Source: JAZSQT01 sp045538075 (GTDB lineage: Bacteria; Chrysiogenota; Deferribacteres; Deferribacterales; Mucispirillaceae). From it: a stretch of 26,766 nucleotides of DNA. The DNA lies in assembly GCA_045538075.1 (NCBI GenBank), contig JAZSQT010000181.1, positions 1 through 26,766 of the forward strand, in the 5' to 3' direction. Made by a program: the position numbers and the translations under genes. Under the pieces are notes generated by a model. It saw nothing but the letters and a program-made list of their open reading frames with translations, did no database searches and was not told the origin of the DNA. This document shows positions 14,371 to 23,777 of this stretch, in pieces (the stretch's first letter is position 1; each line of letters starts with the position of its first letter).

Positions 14371-15636
14371 ATGAAAACATTTATAAAAAACTGTAAAATA
14401 GTTAATTACGATAATATTATTGAAAGTGGAATTTTAATAGAAAATGATAAGATAATTGATATTACAGATAATGCTATTGCAGATAAAATAATAGATTGTA
14501 ATGGTAATTATGCTGTTCCAGGTATTATTGATATGCATGTTCACATGAGAGAGCCTGGTTTTGAGTATAAAGAAGATATAGAAAGTGCATCTATGGCAGC
14601 TGTAGCAGGTGGAATTACTACTGCTTGTTGTATGGCAAACACTAAACCTGTAATAGATAATGCTACTGTAGTAAAAAGCATTGTTACAAGGGCAAAAGAA
14701 GTTGGATTAATAGATGTTTATCCTTACGGTGCAGTTACAAAAGGTATGAAAGGCGAAGAACTTACAGAAATGGGTGACATGCTAAAAGCTGGTGCTGGTG
14801 GATTGTCTGATGATGGCAGAACTATAATGAATGCAGAAGTTATGCGTAGAGCATTAGAATACGTTAGACAATTTGATAGTTTTATTGCAAGTCATGCAAT
14901 AGATATTAATCTTGAAGGTGCCGGTGTTATGCACGAAGGAGAAATTTCTGCAAAAATTGGTCTAAAAGGAATACCATCTGAAGCAGAGGCAACAATTACT
15001 ATTAGAGATATTTTATTGGCTAAACTTACTAAATCAAGAGTTCATATTTGTCATGTTAGTTCAAAAGAAGCAGTTGACCTTATTCGTTGGGGCAAAAATG
15101 AGGGTATAAATGTTACTGCAGAAGCTACTCCACATCATTTTTCTATTACAGATAAATATTGTGAGAATTATGATACAAATGCTAAAATGAGCCCTCCTTT
15201 AAGGGAAGATAAAGATGTAGAAGCAATTATAAATGGCTTAAAAGATGGCACTATTGATTGTATAGCTACAGATCATGCTCCTCACCAAAAAGATGAAAAA
15301 TTTGTTGAATTTGATTATGCTCCAGTAGGTATTACTGGCTTACAAACGATGATACCGTTATCTATGAATTTAATTAGAAATGGTAAATTAAATTGGCAAG
15401 ATTTCGTAAAAGTTTCTTCTTATAATCCATCAAAAATATTAGGCAAAGATAATATCGGATATATTAAAAAAGATATGAAAGCAGATATTACAATAATTAA
15501 TCAAGATGATGAATATATTTTTAATGAAGAAATTAATAAATCAAAATCTGTAAATACACCTTTTTGGGGGCAAAAACTGAAAGGTCGTGCCATTTATACA
15601 ATAAAAAACGGTAACGTAGTTTACTCTTTAATATAA
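14371..15636 (+). CDS. pyrC: Dihydroorotase
   Basis: 421 residues, the length of the longer (type I) dihydroorotases. Metal site HVHMREPGFEYKEDI begins with His56 and His58; AHAI-like ASHAIDINL, HICHVSS and ATDHAPHQKDEK carry the other ligands. The intact site means it should be active rather than a pseudo-dihydroorotase partner of PyrB. It closes N-carbamoyl-aspartate to dihydroorotate. It lies 20 nt after pyrB with GGGAT as a modest ribosome site. Confidence 0.96.
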   Translation: MKTFIKNCKIVNYDNIIESGILIENDKIIDITDNAIADKIIDCNGNYAVPGIIDMHVHMREPGFEYKEDIESASMAAVAGGITTACCMANTKPVIDNATVVKSIVTRAKEVGLIDVYPYGAVTKGMKGEELTEMGDMLKAGAGGLSDDGRTIMNAEVMRRALEYVRQFDSFIASHAIDINLEGAGVMHEGEISAKIGLKGIPSEAEATITIRDILLAKLTKSRVHICHVSSKEAVDLIRWGKNEGINVTAEATPHHFSITDKYCENYDTNAKMSPPLREDKDVEAIINGLKDGTIDCIATDHAPHQKDEKFVEFDYAPVGITGLQTMIPLSMNLIRNGKLNWQDFVKVSSYNPSKILGKDNIGYIKKDMKADITIINQDDEYIFNEEINKSKSVNTPFWGQKLKGRAIYTIKNGNVVYSLI

Positions 15637-15669
15637 ATAATTTATATTATTTTATTAAACTAAAACTTT

Positions 15670-16239
15670 ATGTATAAAATAAGATGTTCTTGGGTTGGAA
15701 ACGACCCTATTTATATAGATTATCATGATAATGAATGGGGCAAACCAGTTTATGATGATAATCAATTATTTGAAATGTTAATCCTTGAAGGTATGCAAGC
15801 TGGGCTTTCTTGGATTACGATATTAAAAAAAAGAGATGAATTTAGAAAAGCATTTGATAATTTTGATTTTGATAAAATAAGCCTTTATGATAATAATAAA
15901 ATTTTAGAATTAATGCAAAATAAAGGTATAATAAGAAATCGTCTTAAAATTAATGCCACCGTTAATAATGCAAAATATTTTATAGAGGTAAGAAAAAAAT
16001 ACGGTAGTTTTGCTAAATTTATATGGTCATACGTTGACAATAAACCTATAATAAATAATGTTACTAATATAGATACTCTTCCAGTTACAAGTAATATATC
16101 AGATAAAATCAGTAATGATTTAAAAAAAATAGGTTTTAAATTTGTTGGCTCAACAATAATATATTCTTTTATGCAAGCAATAGGAATGGTAGATGATCAT
16201 TTTATAAATTGTTTTTGTCATAGCAAAAACAAAGGGTAG
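15670..16239 (+). CDS. tag: DNA-3-methyladenine glycosylase I
   Basis: 189 residues, matching E. coli Tag (187). The zinc ligands are recognisable: Cys6 in IRCSWVG, His19 in YHDNEWG, and the C-terminal VDDHFINCFCH supplying the final His and Cys. The catalytic region is LEGMQAGLSWITIL. It removes N3-methyladenine from DNA. It starts 33 nt after pyrC without a clear Shine-Dalgarno and appears to be a passenger at the end of the pyr operon. A strong hairpin follows directly. Confidence 0.95.
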   Translation: MYKIRCSWVGNDPIYIDYHDNEWGKPVYDDNQLFEMLILEGMQAGLSWITILKKRDEFRKAFDNFDFDKISLYDNNKILELMQNKGIIRNRLKINATVNNAKYFIEVRKKYGSFAKFIWSYVDNKPIINNVTNIDTLPVTSNISDKISNDLKKIGFKFVGSTIIYSFMQAIGMVDDHFINCFCHSKNKG

Positions 16240-16261
16240 TTTTTTTTGAAACTACCCTTTT
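16231..16261. terminator. Bidirectional terminator between tag and cimA
   Basis: Arms 16231-16242 (AAAGGGTAGTTT) and 16249-16260 pair perfectly over 12 bp, with T-rich sequence following on either strand. It overlaps the end of tag and lies 5 nt from the end of convergent cimA, so it should serve both. Confidence 0.85.
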
Positions 16262-16265
16262 ACTT

Positions 16266-17855
16266 TTATAATGGTTGTTCTTTATCTTTCATTAATTTGT
16301 ATAGTATAGAATCTACTAAAGCGTGATAGCTAGCATCTATAATATTTTCTGCCACACCAACAGTTCCCCAAGTAGTTGATCCATCACTACTTTCCATTAA
16401 AACTCTTGTTGTAGCTTCTGTGCCATTATGAGATGAAAGGATACGAACCTTATAATCAACTAAAAACATTTCTTTAATAATTGGATAAAAATGAGCTAAT
16501 GCCTTACGAACAGCTGTATCAAGAGCATTAACTGGTCCATTTCCTGTTGCTGCAGTATGTTCAGTAATTCCATTCACAGAAAGCATAACTGTTGCTTCTG
16601 TAGAAGGAATATCTGAAGAATTATTTTGTTCTCCAATAACACGATAACTAATTAAATCAAAGAAGTGAGGTAGTGTTCCCATCGCTTTTCTAATTAAAAG
16701 TTCAAAAGATGCTTCTGCACCTTCAAATTGAAACCCCCTATTCTCTAATACTTTTAAATCGTTAAGTAACTTTTGGATAGTATTATTATCACTTTCAATA
16801 TCTAAACCAAACTCTTTAGCTTTGTATATAAGGTTGCTTTTACCAGACATATCAGACAATAATACACGCTGACTATTTCCAACAAGAGTAGGATCAATAT
16901 GTTCATACGTTTTAGAATTTTTTAATATAGCAGAAACATGAACTCCACCTTTATGAGCAAAAGCAGAATTTCCTACGTAAGGTTGATGAGTGTTAGGTTT
17001 TATGTTACCAAGTTCATTAACGAATCTCGATAAATCTTTTAATTTTTTTAAATTATCATTAGATACACAGTTATACCCAAATTTTAATTGTAAATTTGGT
17101 ATAATAGAGCATAAATTAGCATTACCACATCTTTCACCAAAGCCATTTATTGTTCCTTGAACGTGTGTTGCACCACATCTAATTGCAGTAATAGCGTTTG
17201 CAACAGCCATTTCACTATCGTTGTGGGTGTGAATACCGAAAGGAAAATCATTAAAAGTATTTTTAACTACTTTAGAAATATTATAAATTTCTTCAGGCAT
17301 TGCACCACCATTAGTTTCACAAAGAACAACAGTATCTGCTCCAGCTTCTTTAGCTGTCATTATAGTTTTTAGTGCATATTCTTGATTTGCTTTAAAACCA
17401 TCAAAGAAATGTTCTGCATCGTAAAAAACTTTATCAACATGCTTTTTTAGATAAGAAATTGTATCAAAAATTAACTCTAAATTTTCTTCTAATGTAATTT
17501 TTAATGCTTCTTCAACATGTAAATCCCAAGTTTTACCAAAAATAGTAATATTTGGAACATTAGCTTCAAGAAGTGCCAAAATTATTTCATCATTATCACA
17601 AGTTTTTTTAGCCCTCCTAGTTGAACCAAAAGCAGTTATTTTATCAATAGGAACAGATGATTTTTTTAGGGATTGAAAAAAGTCCATATCACGAGGATTA
17701 GAACCAGGCCAACCTCCCTCAATATAATCTATTCCAAACTCTGCCAATTGGTGAGCTATTCTTATCTTATCAACAACTGTAAAATTTACGTCCTCTGATT
17801 GAGTCCCATCTCTCAAAGTTGTATCATAAAGAATTATTTTATTGCTTTCAGGCAT
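16266..17855 (-). CDS. cimA: (R)-citramalate synthase
   Basis: 529 residues. The HMGL-like TIM barrel opens with DTTLRDGTQS (11-20) and includes IEGGWPGSNPRD, FGIHTHNDSEMAVANA and the metal-binding region. The C-terminal LeuA-type regulatory domain is present (about 400-520, with AATGNGPVNALDTA). EGGWPGSNP and the Ser-Glu-Asp in DGTQSEDVNF distinguish the long citramalate-synthase group from 2-isopropylmalate synthases. It condenses pyruvate and acetyl-CoA to start isoleucine synthesis independently of threonine deaminase. It follows lysC by 1 nt and ends the aspartate-family operon. Confidence 0.93.
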   Translation of the reverse strand: MPESNKIILYDTTLRDGTQSEDVNFTVVDKIRIAHQLAEFGIDYIEGGWPGSNPRDMDFFQSLKKSSVPIDKITAFGSTRRAKKTCDNDEIILALLEANVPNITIFGKTWDLHVEEALKITLEENLELIFDTISYLKKHVDKVFYDAEHFFDGFKANQEYALKTIMTAKEAGADTVVLCETNGGAMPEEIYNISKVVKNTFNDFPFGIHTHNDSEMAVANAITAIRCGATHVQGTINGFGERCGNANLCSIIPNLQLKFGYNCVSNDNLKKLKDLSRFVNELGNIKPNTHQPYVGNSAFAHKGGVHVSAILKNSKTYEHIDPTLVGNSQRVLLSDMSGKSNLIYKAKEFGLDIESDNNTIQKLLNDLKVLENRGFQFEGAEASFELLIRKAMGTLPHFFDLISYRVIGEQNNSSDIPSTEATVMLSVNGITEHTAATGNGPVNALDTAVRKALAHFYPIIKEMFLVDYKVRILSSHNGTEATTRVLMESSDGSTTWGTVGVAENIIDASYHALVDSILYKLMKDKEQPL

Positions 17856-17856
17856 A

Positions 17857-19080
17857 CTACTTTTTCTCTGTTATGAATGCATCATGAAGAACTCTAACAG
17901 CTAATTCAGTAAATTTTTCTTCAATTACACAGCTTACTTTTATTTCACTTGTAGAAATCATTTTAATATTAATATTATTATCTGATAATACTTTAAACAT
18001 AGTAGATGCTACACCTGAATGGCTTTTCATACCAATGCCTACGATAGAAACTTTAGAAATATTTTCATCAGACACTACATCTTTTGCTCCAGCTTTTTCT
18101 GCTACTTTGCGACAAGCTGCAAGGGTTTTATTAAGGTCTGTTTTTGGAACAGTAAAAGATATATCTGTATGTCCTTCTTGAGCTACATTTTGAATAATCA
18201 TATCAACATTTATATTTTCATCTGCAAGACCAATAAAAATTCCAGCTGCAACTCCCGGATTATCTGTTACTCCTAAAATAGTAACTTTTGCTTGATTTTT
18301 ATCACTTGTAACGCCAGATACGACGATTTTTTCCATTTCTTCTTCCTCCTTAGATGTAACAAGTGTTCCAGGTTTATCTTCCAATGATGAAAGAACCATA
18401 ATATCAACATTAAAATTCATTCCTAATTCAACACTTCTTGATTGTAAAACTTTTGCTCCCATTGATGCAAGTTCAAGCATTTCTTCATGAGATATTGTAT
18501 CTAATTTTTTTGCATCTTTAACAATTCGTGGGTCTGCTGTATATACACCATCAACATCAGTATATATTTCACATACATCTGCATTCATAGCAGCTGCTAT
18601 TGCCACTGCAGTAGTATCAGAACCACCTCTTCCTAAAGTTGTTGTATCGCCTGTTTCTGGGTTAAAACCTTGAAAACCTGCTACTACACATATTTTTCCT
18701 TTAGATATAGCCTCTTTTAATCTTGCTCCAGAAATATTAGTAATACGTGCTTTAGTATAAACATTATCAGTTTCCATACCTATTTGCAAACCAGTAAAGG
18801 ATATTGCATCGTATCCTAACGAAATGAGAGCTTGTGCAAGTAATGGAACACTTGCTGTTTCACCTGTAGAAACAAGCTGATCGTATTCTCTTGGAGAATA
18901 ATCATCAGATATTTCTTTTAAAAGACCAATTAATCTGTCTGTTTCCCCTGCCATAGCAGAAACAGTTACGATAACATCATTTCCTTCATCTTTCTTTTTT
19001 CCTACGATACGAGCGACATTTAGTATCCTTTCAATACTACCTACACTTGTACCACCAAATTTCATTACAACAAGACTCAA
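17857..19080 (-). CDS. lysC: Aspartate kinase
   Basis: 407 residues: kinase domain with KFGGTSVGS (7-15), GRGGSDTTAVAIAAA and YTDVDGVYTADPR, then two ACT domains (about 265-400), including VGIGMKSHSGVASTMF. It is a monofunctional, probably feedback-regulated aspartokinase feeding lysine, threonine and methionine synthesis. The probable start is TTG (19078-19080): AGGAGAG lies about 7 nt before it, the family begins five residues before KFGG, and the nearer ATG (19083-19085) hits a stop after two codons. Confidence 0.96.
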   Translation of the reverse strand: MSLVVMKFGGTSVGSIERILNVARIVGKKKDEGNDVIVTVSAMAGETDRLIGLLKEISDDYSPREYDQLVSTGETASVPLLAQALISLGYDAISFTGLQIGMETDNVYTKARITNISGARLKEAISKGKICVVAGFQGFNPETGDTTTLGRGGSDTTAVAIAAAMNADVCEIYTDVDGVYTADPRIVKDAKKLDTISHEEMLELASMGAKVLQSRSVELGMNFNVDIMVLSSLEDKPGTLVTSKEEEEMEKIVVSGVTSDKNQAKVTILGVTDNPGVAAGIFIGLADENINVDMIIQNVAQEGHTDISFTVPKTDLNKTLAACRKVAEKAGAKDVVSDENISKVSIVGIGMKSHSGVASTMFKVLSDNNINIKMISTSEIKVSCVIEEKFTELAVRVLHDAFITEKK

Positions 19081-19095
19081 TTCATCTCTCCTTAA

Positions 19096-20262
19096 CTATT
19101 TATAATTAAAAAAATACTCTGATAATTTATACCCATCTTTTATATTAAAAGTAGGTTTTATATTTTCGCTATAAAAAGTATTACCATCAGCTCTTATACC
19201 AGAACCATATATAATTGCTGGAACTGGCTCTTTAGAATGGGTTTTTAATTCTATTGGAGTTGGATGATCTGGAACAACAAGAATTCTATAATCACCAAAT
19301 TTTTTTATCCCATTCATTATGATAGGTAACATTCTTGAATCAATTTCTTCAATAGCTTTGATTTTTTTCTCAATACTTCCCATATGACCACATTCATCTG
19401 TAGCTTCTACATGAACAAAAACGTAATCATGCTTATCTAGAGCTTTTATCGCATATTCTGCTTTACCTTCAAAATTAGTATCAAGAAACCCTGTAGCACC
19501 TGGCACATTTATTACTTCTAAATTAGCACAAACACCTATTCCTTTAATTAAATCAACAGCAGATATAACTGCTCCCGATAAACCATATAACTCTTTATAA
19601 GAAGGTAATTCAGGTTTTCTACCACTGCCCCAAAGCCAAATTGCATTAGCTTTTGCTGTATCTACTTTGCCATTAAAAACAGCTTGTGATTTATTCATAA
19701 TTTTCTGTAATAAATCACCACCATCACCTTTTGGTAAATACGATGAAATTTCTTGACCTGTAATATTATGGGGAGGTGTTGTTTCAGGATTAATATTAAT
19801 ATCTCTTAAAACTACTAAATGACGGTAACCTACACCTTTATAAAACTCTATATTTGGCTCATCTTGAAAAACTTCATTTAAAGCATTAATTATATTTTCG
19901 CTATAAATTCCGTCAATATGATTGGCAGTAAAATCTTCCATTATAGAATTATTACTACCTAACGTTACAAAATTGCACCTTAATGTAGTATCATTTTCAT
20001 TTAATTTTACGCCTATACTTGCTGCTTCAAGAGGGCTTCTACCTGTATAATATTTTGCAGGGTCATAACCAAAAATACTTAAATTGCATACATCACTACC
20101 AGCTGGCATTCCATTTGGAACAGTATTAACTAATCCACATTCGCCATCTTTTGCTAATTTATCTATATTTGGTATATTTGCAGCTTCAATAATTGTTTTA
20201 TTTCCTAAAGAGGCAATAGGTCTATCAGCAAGTCCATCGCACAACAAAACTAAATATTTCAT
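19096..20262 (-). CDS. ApgM-family phosphoglycerate mutase-like protein, probable homoserine kinase
   Basis: 388 residues of the archaeal-type cofactor-independent phosphoglycerate mutase family, alkaline-phosphatase fold. Visible metal and catalytic positions include Asp8 in LLCDGLADRP, Ser56 in AGSDVCNLSIFGYDP, DECGHMGS and VVPDHPTP. Bacterial members located next to hom and threonine genes have been proposed as an alternative homoserine kinase (TIGR02535 carries that description). It lies between hom (TAATG overlap) and lysC (15-nt gap), and no ThrB-type kinase is seen nearby. I therefore favour homoserine kinase over a glycolytic mutase, but motifs alone do not separate the two. Confidence 0.85.
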   Translation of the reverse strand: MKYLVLLCDGLADRPIASLGNKTIIEAANIPNIDKLAKDGECGLVNTVPNGMPAGSDVCNLSIFGYDPAKYYTGRSPLEAASIGVKLNENDTTLRCNFVTLGSNNSIMEDFTANHIDGIYSENIINALNEVFQDEPNIEFYKGVGYRHLVVLRDININPETTPPHNITGQEISSYLPKGDGGDLLQKIMNKSQAVFNGKVDTAKANAIWLWGSGRKPELPSYKELYGLSGAVISAVDLIKGIGVCANLEVINVPGATGFLDTNFEGKAEYAIKALDKHDYVFVHVEATDECGHMGSIEKKIKAIEEIDSRMLPIIMNGIKKFGDYRILVVPDHPTPIELKTHSKEPVPAIIYGSGIRADGNTFYSENIKPTFNIKDGYKLSEYFFNYK

Positions 20263-21575
20263 TATTTGCCTTCCACTCTAATAACTACACTTTTTTCTGC
20301 AGTAATATCAAGGTTATCTATTTCGTTAATTGCAGATATAATATTTTTTCCAACTACTTCATGGGTAATAAATACTAATGGAACAAAATTGCTACCTTTT
20401 TCATTTTCTCTTTGAAGAGCTTTTGAAACACTTATTCCATTTTTTGCTAAAATTCCACCTACTTTAGCTAATACTCCAGGAGTATCATCAACCATTAGTC
20501 TCATATAGTAGCATGAATGTATATCTTCTATCCCTATTAACTCAATATTGTTACTTTCTATAAAACCAAGAGGTGCAACAAGTGATGAAGAATAATTATT
20601 TGATAATTTTGATGCAATATTCACTATATCTCCAACAACAGCACTACCAGTAGCAGCACTACCAGCACCTCTTCCGTAATGCATAGTTGTTCCTACTCTA
20701 TCTCCTGTAACGCAAATTGCATTAAATACACCATCAACTGAAGCAAGCATATTATCGGTAGGTATCATTGTAGGATGAACCCTGACTTCTACTTTTAATC
20801 CATCTTTTTTTGCAATAGCAAGAAGTTTAATAGTGCAACCTAATTCTTTAGCGATTTCAATATCAACTGGCTTTATATTAGATATTCCTTCTACATAAAT
20901 TTTATTAAAATCAATAATTGAAGAAAAAGCTATAGATGATAATAAACATATTTTATGAGCAGTATCAATTCCTTCAACATCAAATGTAGGATCTGCTTCA
21001 GCATAACCTTTTTCTTGAGCATCTTTTAAAACATCATTAAATGCCTTGCCTTCTTTAGTCATTCTTGTAAGGATATAATTTGCTGTTCCATTTATAATGC
21101 CATAAATTTCTTGGATATTATTTCCTACTAAATCTTCTTTCATTACTCTAATAATAGGTATTCCACCACCAACAGAGGCTTCAAAACCTATCATAATGCC
21201 TTTTTCTTTTGCTAAACTAAAAATTTCTTTGCCATGAATAGCAAGAAGAGCCTTATTTGCTGTAACAATATGTTTTCCATTATTAATTGCACCAATGATA
21301 AAATCTTTAGCTACACCATATCCACCTATAAGTTCAACGATTATATCAATATCTGGATCATTAATTAAATCATTAGCATTTTTAGTTTTTATTTGAATGT
21401 CTTTCAAGATTTCATCATTTTTTTTATCAATATTCAAATCTGCAATACCCTTGACAATAATATCAAGTCCAGTTTTTCTTTTTATTATATCTGCATTATA
21501 TATTAAATTCTCAACGGTTCCAGAACCAACTACGCCATATCCAATAATACCAATATTAATAGTTTTCTGAGCCAT
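20262..21575 (-). CDS. hom: Homoserine dehydrogenase
   Basis: 437 residues. NAD(P)-binding GIIGYGVVGSGT is at 9-20, the catalytic core has ASVGGGIPIIRVMKEDL, IYGIINGTANYILT and GYAEADPTFDVEGIDTAHK, and a C-terminal ACT domain (VDDTPGVLAKVGGILAKNGI) should bind threonine for feedback control. It is the first gene of the aspartate-family operon, with AAGAGGAAA before the ATG and a good promoter about 40 nt upstream. Confidence 0.97.
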   Translation of the reverse strand: MAQKTINIGIIGYGVVGSGTVENLIYNADIIKRKTGLDIIVKGIADLNIDKKNDEILKDIQIKTKNANDLINDPDIDIIVELIGGYGVAKDFIIGAINNGKHIVTANKALLAIHGKEIFSLAKEKGIMIGFEASVGGGIPIIRVMKEDLVGNNIQEIYGIINGTANYILTRMTKEGKAFNDVLKDAQEKGYAEADPTFDVEGIDTAHKICLLSSIAFSSIIDFNKIYVEGISNIKPVDIEIAKELGCTIKLLAIAKKDGLKVEVRVHPTMIPTDNMLASVDGVFNAICVTGDRVGTTMHYGRGAGSAATGSAVVGDIVNIASKLSNNYSSSLVAPLGFIESNNIELIGIEDIHSCYYMRLMVDDTPGVLAKVGGILAKNGISVSKALQRENEKGSNFVPLVFITHEVVGKNIISAINEIDNLDITAEKSVVIRVEGK

Positions 21576-21615
21576 AAAATTTCCTCTTAATAATTTTATT
21601 ATAAAATAATCTGTA

Positions 21616-21644
21616 ATAATACTTATTTATTACGATTTCGTCAA
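21616..21644 (-). promoter_or_regulatory. Promoter of the hom-apgM-lysC-cimA operon
   Basis: On the minus strand TTGACG (21639-21644), 17 nt, TATTAT (21616-21621). The predicted start near 21609 leaves a leader of about 34 nt, too short for a lysine or threonine attenuator. Confidence 0.7.
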
Positions 21645-21725
21645 GCCCTTGCATAAAAATATTATTATTTATTTAATGTAAATTAGTAATAATTATTCTT
21701 ATTACTCTTGTTTAAATTATTTTAG

Positions 21726-21756
21726 TTGACTAAATTTTTATTTTGCATTTTAATAT
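21726..21756 (+). promoter_or_regulatory. Promoter of gmk-rpoZ
   Basis: TTGACT (21726-21731) with TAATAT (21751-21756) at 19 nt, or TTTAAT (21749-21754) at 17 nt. The -35 and -10 words are the same as at the pyr promoter. A start near 21762 lies downstream of the TTG that would extend gmk, which argues against that longer start. Confidence 0.55.
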
Positions 21757-21784
21757 AAAATTCATATTAATTTATGAGGAAGTT

Positions 21785-22390
21785 ATGCCTAATAAAGGTA
21801 AGTTATTTGTAGTATCTGCACCAAGTGGATCTGGTAAAACAACATTGTGTAGTATGATGATGAATAAATATCCTGAGTTAAAATATTCTATATCATACAC
21901 TACAAGAAATCCACGAAATAATGAAGAAAATGGAAAAGACTATTTTTTTATATCTGAAAAAGAATTTATAGATATGATAAATAAAGGCGAGTTTTTAGAA
22001 TGGGCAGAGGTTCATGGAAACTATTATGGAACTTCTTTAAAACTGATAAATGATATGTTAAGTAAAGGTATTGATATTATCCTTGATATAGACCCTCAAG
22101 GAGCAATGCAGTTAAAAGAAAAGTTAAGTAACGCTATATATATTTTTATCACTGCCCCATCATTTGAAGAATTAGAAATTCGCTTAAAAAAACGAGGCAC
22201 AGATTCTATAAAAGATATAGAAAAAAGATTATTTAACGCAAGGAATGAATTAACATTTTTTAAAAACTACGATTATTTAATAGTAAATGATGAAAGTGAT
22301 AATGCTTTTAAAAAATTTGAATCTGTTTATTTAGCAGAAAAACATAAAACGTATAATTATGATAATATATCAGATTTTATGAATATATAA
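21785..22390 (+). CDS. gmk: Guanylate kinase
   Basis: 201 residues from ATG 21785. P-loop APSGSGKTT (12-20), YSISYTTRNPRNNEENGKDYFF for GMP binding, EFLEWAEVHGNYYGT and DIDPQGA are all present. It phosphorylates GMP to GDP. The frame is open back to TTG 21743, but that would add 14 poorly conserved residues and lies upstream of the predicted transcription start. The ATG has AGGA a few bases upstream and gives the normal family N-terminus. Coupled with rpoZ, a widespread arrangement. Confidence 0.96.
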   Translation: MPNKGKLFVVSAPSGSGKTTLCSMMMNKYPELKYSISYTTRNPRNNEENGKDYFFISEKEFIDMINKGEFLEWAEVHGNYYGTSLKLINDMLSKGIDIILDIDPQGAMQLKEKLSNAIYIFITAPSFEELEIRLKKRGTDSIKDIEKRLFNARNELTFFKNYDYLIVNDESDNAFKKFESVYLAEKHKTYNYDNISDFMNI

Positions 22391-22413
22391 TTTATATCTT
22401 TTAGGAGTAAACA

Positions 22414-22668
22414 ATGGCATTTTTAGATATTGAAAGAATTATCAATTCTGGTGATGTTGGCAGTAGATTTAAACTAGTATATTTAGCAGGTTTACGTGCT
22501 AAAGAACTAAATAATCCTGATGATGAAACTTATATTGCTGGCTATAAATCTGGTCAAAAAGTTACATCAAGAGCTTTAGAAGATTTAGTTAAAGAAAGAG
22601 TTACATTTGAAGAATGCGAGAATTGTATTCCCTCTCAAACAAGTAGCGATGATAACGAAAAAGAATAA
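22414..22668 (+). CDS. rpoZ: RNA polymerase omega subunit
   Basis: 84 residues. The conserved omega core is visible as Ser-Arg-Phe-Lys-Leu-Val-Tyr-Leu-Ala-Gly-Leu-Arg-Ala-Lys-Glu-Leu (17-32) and KVTSRALEDLVKERV (50-64), with an acidic tail after it. It helps assemble and stabilise the beta-prime subunit. It sits 23 nt after gmk behind TTTTAGGAG. A tail with two Cys (ECENC) is not a general feature of the family. Confidence 0.93.
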   Translation: MAFLDIERIINSGDVGSRFKLVYLAGLRAKELNNPDDETYIAGYKSGQKVTSRALEDLVKERVTFEECENCIPSQTSSDDNEKE

Positions 22669-22683
22669 TTTATGTTATTAAAT

Positions 22684-22723
22684 AAAAACTATCCGTTTAA
22701 ATAAATTTAAATGGATAGTTTTT
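22684..22723. terminator. Bidirectional terminator between rpoZ and the Sel1-repeat gene
   Basis: Arms 22684-22702 and 22705-22723 form a 19-bp stem with a single G-U pair. The outer A-T pairs act as the T tract on each strand. It separates convergent genes and overlaps the stop of the leftward one. Confidence 0.9.
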
Positions 22724-23393
22724 AGCTTTCTTTCTTTCCGTATTTATTTATAAATTCTTTTGCTAAAGATTCTGCTTCAATTTTTTCTTCATCACTAAAT
22801 TCATCATATAATTTATTTGCCATTTCTTTAGAATATTCATCAGATAAAGATGATGCAACCATATACCAAGCATAAGCAATTTTTTTATCTAATCCTATAG
22901 AAAAATGATATATACCTGCAATAGTTTTTTGAGCTGTGATATTTCCATTTTCTGCAGATTTAGTAAACCATTTAATAGCATTTTTAATATCTTTTTCTAA
23001 AAATTTTCCTTCAGCATAGATTGTAGCTATATTTAATTGTGCTATCGGCAGATTATTTTCTGCTGCCTTTAGTAGCCAATTTAGACCTTTATCTATATCC
23101 TCTTTATTACTATCATTATTCAAAAAAATTGATGATAAAAGATATTGAGATTGAACGTCATTATTTTCTGCAGCTTTTGTAAACCATTCAATAGCTTTAT
23201 TTATATCTTTTTCTACTCCATTACCACTATAATACATAAATCCTAATAATTTTTGAGATTCTGGTATATTTTTTTTTGCTTTTCTTTCTATTATTTCAAA
23301 AGCAATATTTTCTCGTTTTTTCCATATGTATATTGCAATACTAATGACTAAAATTAAAACAAATACCATTAACCCAATATATAAATAAACCAT
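22722..23393 (-). CDS. Membrane-anchored Sel1-like repeat protein
   Basis: 223 residues. Residues 3-24 form one membrane helix, followed by Trp-Lys-Lys-Arg. About four Sel1-like (TPR-related) repeats follow at roughly 43-78, 79-114, 115-150 and 151-185; the clearest reads GFMYYSGNGVEKDINKAIEW with FTKAAENN after it. Such repeats serve as protein-protein scaffolds; the partner is unknown. The frame extends to 23510, but the ATG at 23393 has GGTGG 7 nt upstream, a promoter 22 nt beyond, and starts directly at the helix, so I choose it. Topology suggests the repeats are cytoplasmic (positive-inside), though a cleaved export signal is not excluded. Confidence 0.82.
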   Translation of the reverse strand: MVYLYIGLMVFVLILVISIAIYIWKKRENIAFEIIERKAKKNIPESQKLLGFMYYSGNGVEKDINKAIEWFTKAAENNDVQSQYLLSSIFLNNDSNKEDIDKGLNWLLKAAENNLPIAQLNIATIYAEGKFLEKDIKNAIKWFTKSAENGNITAQKTIAGIYHFSIGLDKKIAYAWYMVASSLSDEYSKEMANKLYDEFSDEEKIEAESLAKEFINKYGKKES

Positions 23394-23421
23394 TATAAAC
23401 CACCAAAATTTTCTCAATCCT

Positions 23422-23450
23422 ATATTATATATAAAATTTAAAATTATCAA
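23422..23450 (-). promoter_or_regulatory. Promoter of the Sel1-repeat gene
   Basis: On the minus strand TTGATA (23445-23450), 17 nt, TAATAT (23422-23427). A start near 23415 supports translation from 23393. The 384-nt gap between this gene and the phosphofructokinase gene otherwise holds only the opposite promoter and very A/T-rich sequence without an ORF or hairpin I can support. Confidence 0.6.
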
Positions 23451-23708
23451 TTTATTATAAAACATAAAAGAAAAATTATGTAGAATTTTATAAGGAAATT
23501 TGATAATCAAAAAACAACGAAAATTATAAAACAGTTAAATATTCAGAAAAATAACGTAATGAATACATATAAATTAGATTTATAATTATTTATAAAAGAC
23601 ATATAGTTATCTCATAAATTAAATGTTTTTCATAGTTTATAAAGAATACCAAATTTCACCATAATATTTTTATAATTCATATTTAATCTCTTATTTATCT
23701 TTTTAGTA

Positions 23709-23737
23709 TAGACAATAAAAATCTTTTAGATTAAGAT
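23709..23737 (+). promoter_or_regulatory. Promoter of the phosphofructokinase gene
   Basis: TAGACA (23709-23714), 17 nt, TAAGAT (23732-23737). The predicted start near 23744 leaves a 34-nt leader with a strong ribosome site, AGGTGGTG (23762-23769). Confidence 0.55.
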
Positions 23738-23777
23738 TAATTAACGCAGTATAAAAAATTTAGGTGGTGCATAAACT

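Noticed and set aside
21576..21615. Lysine riboswitch or threonine attenuator before hom
   Set aside because: The predicted leader is about 34 nt, too short, with no hairpin and T tract.
23511..23708. Hidden small gene or RNA in the longest gap
   Set aside because: The stretch is A/T-rich with many stops in all frames, and I found no convincing stem or ribosome site beyond the two flanking promoters.
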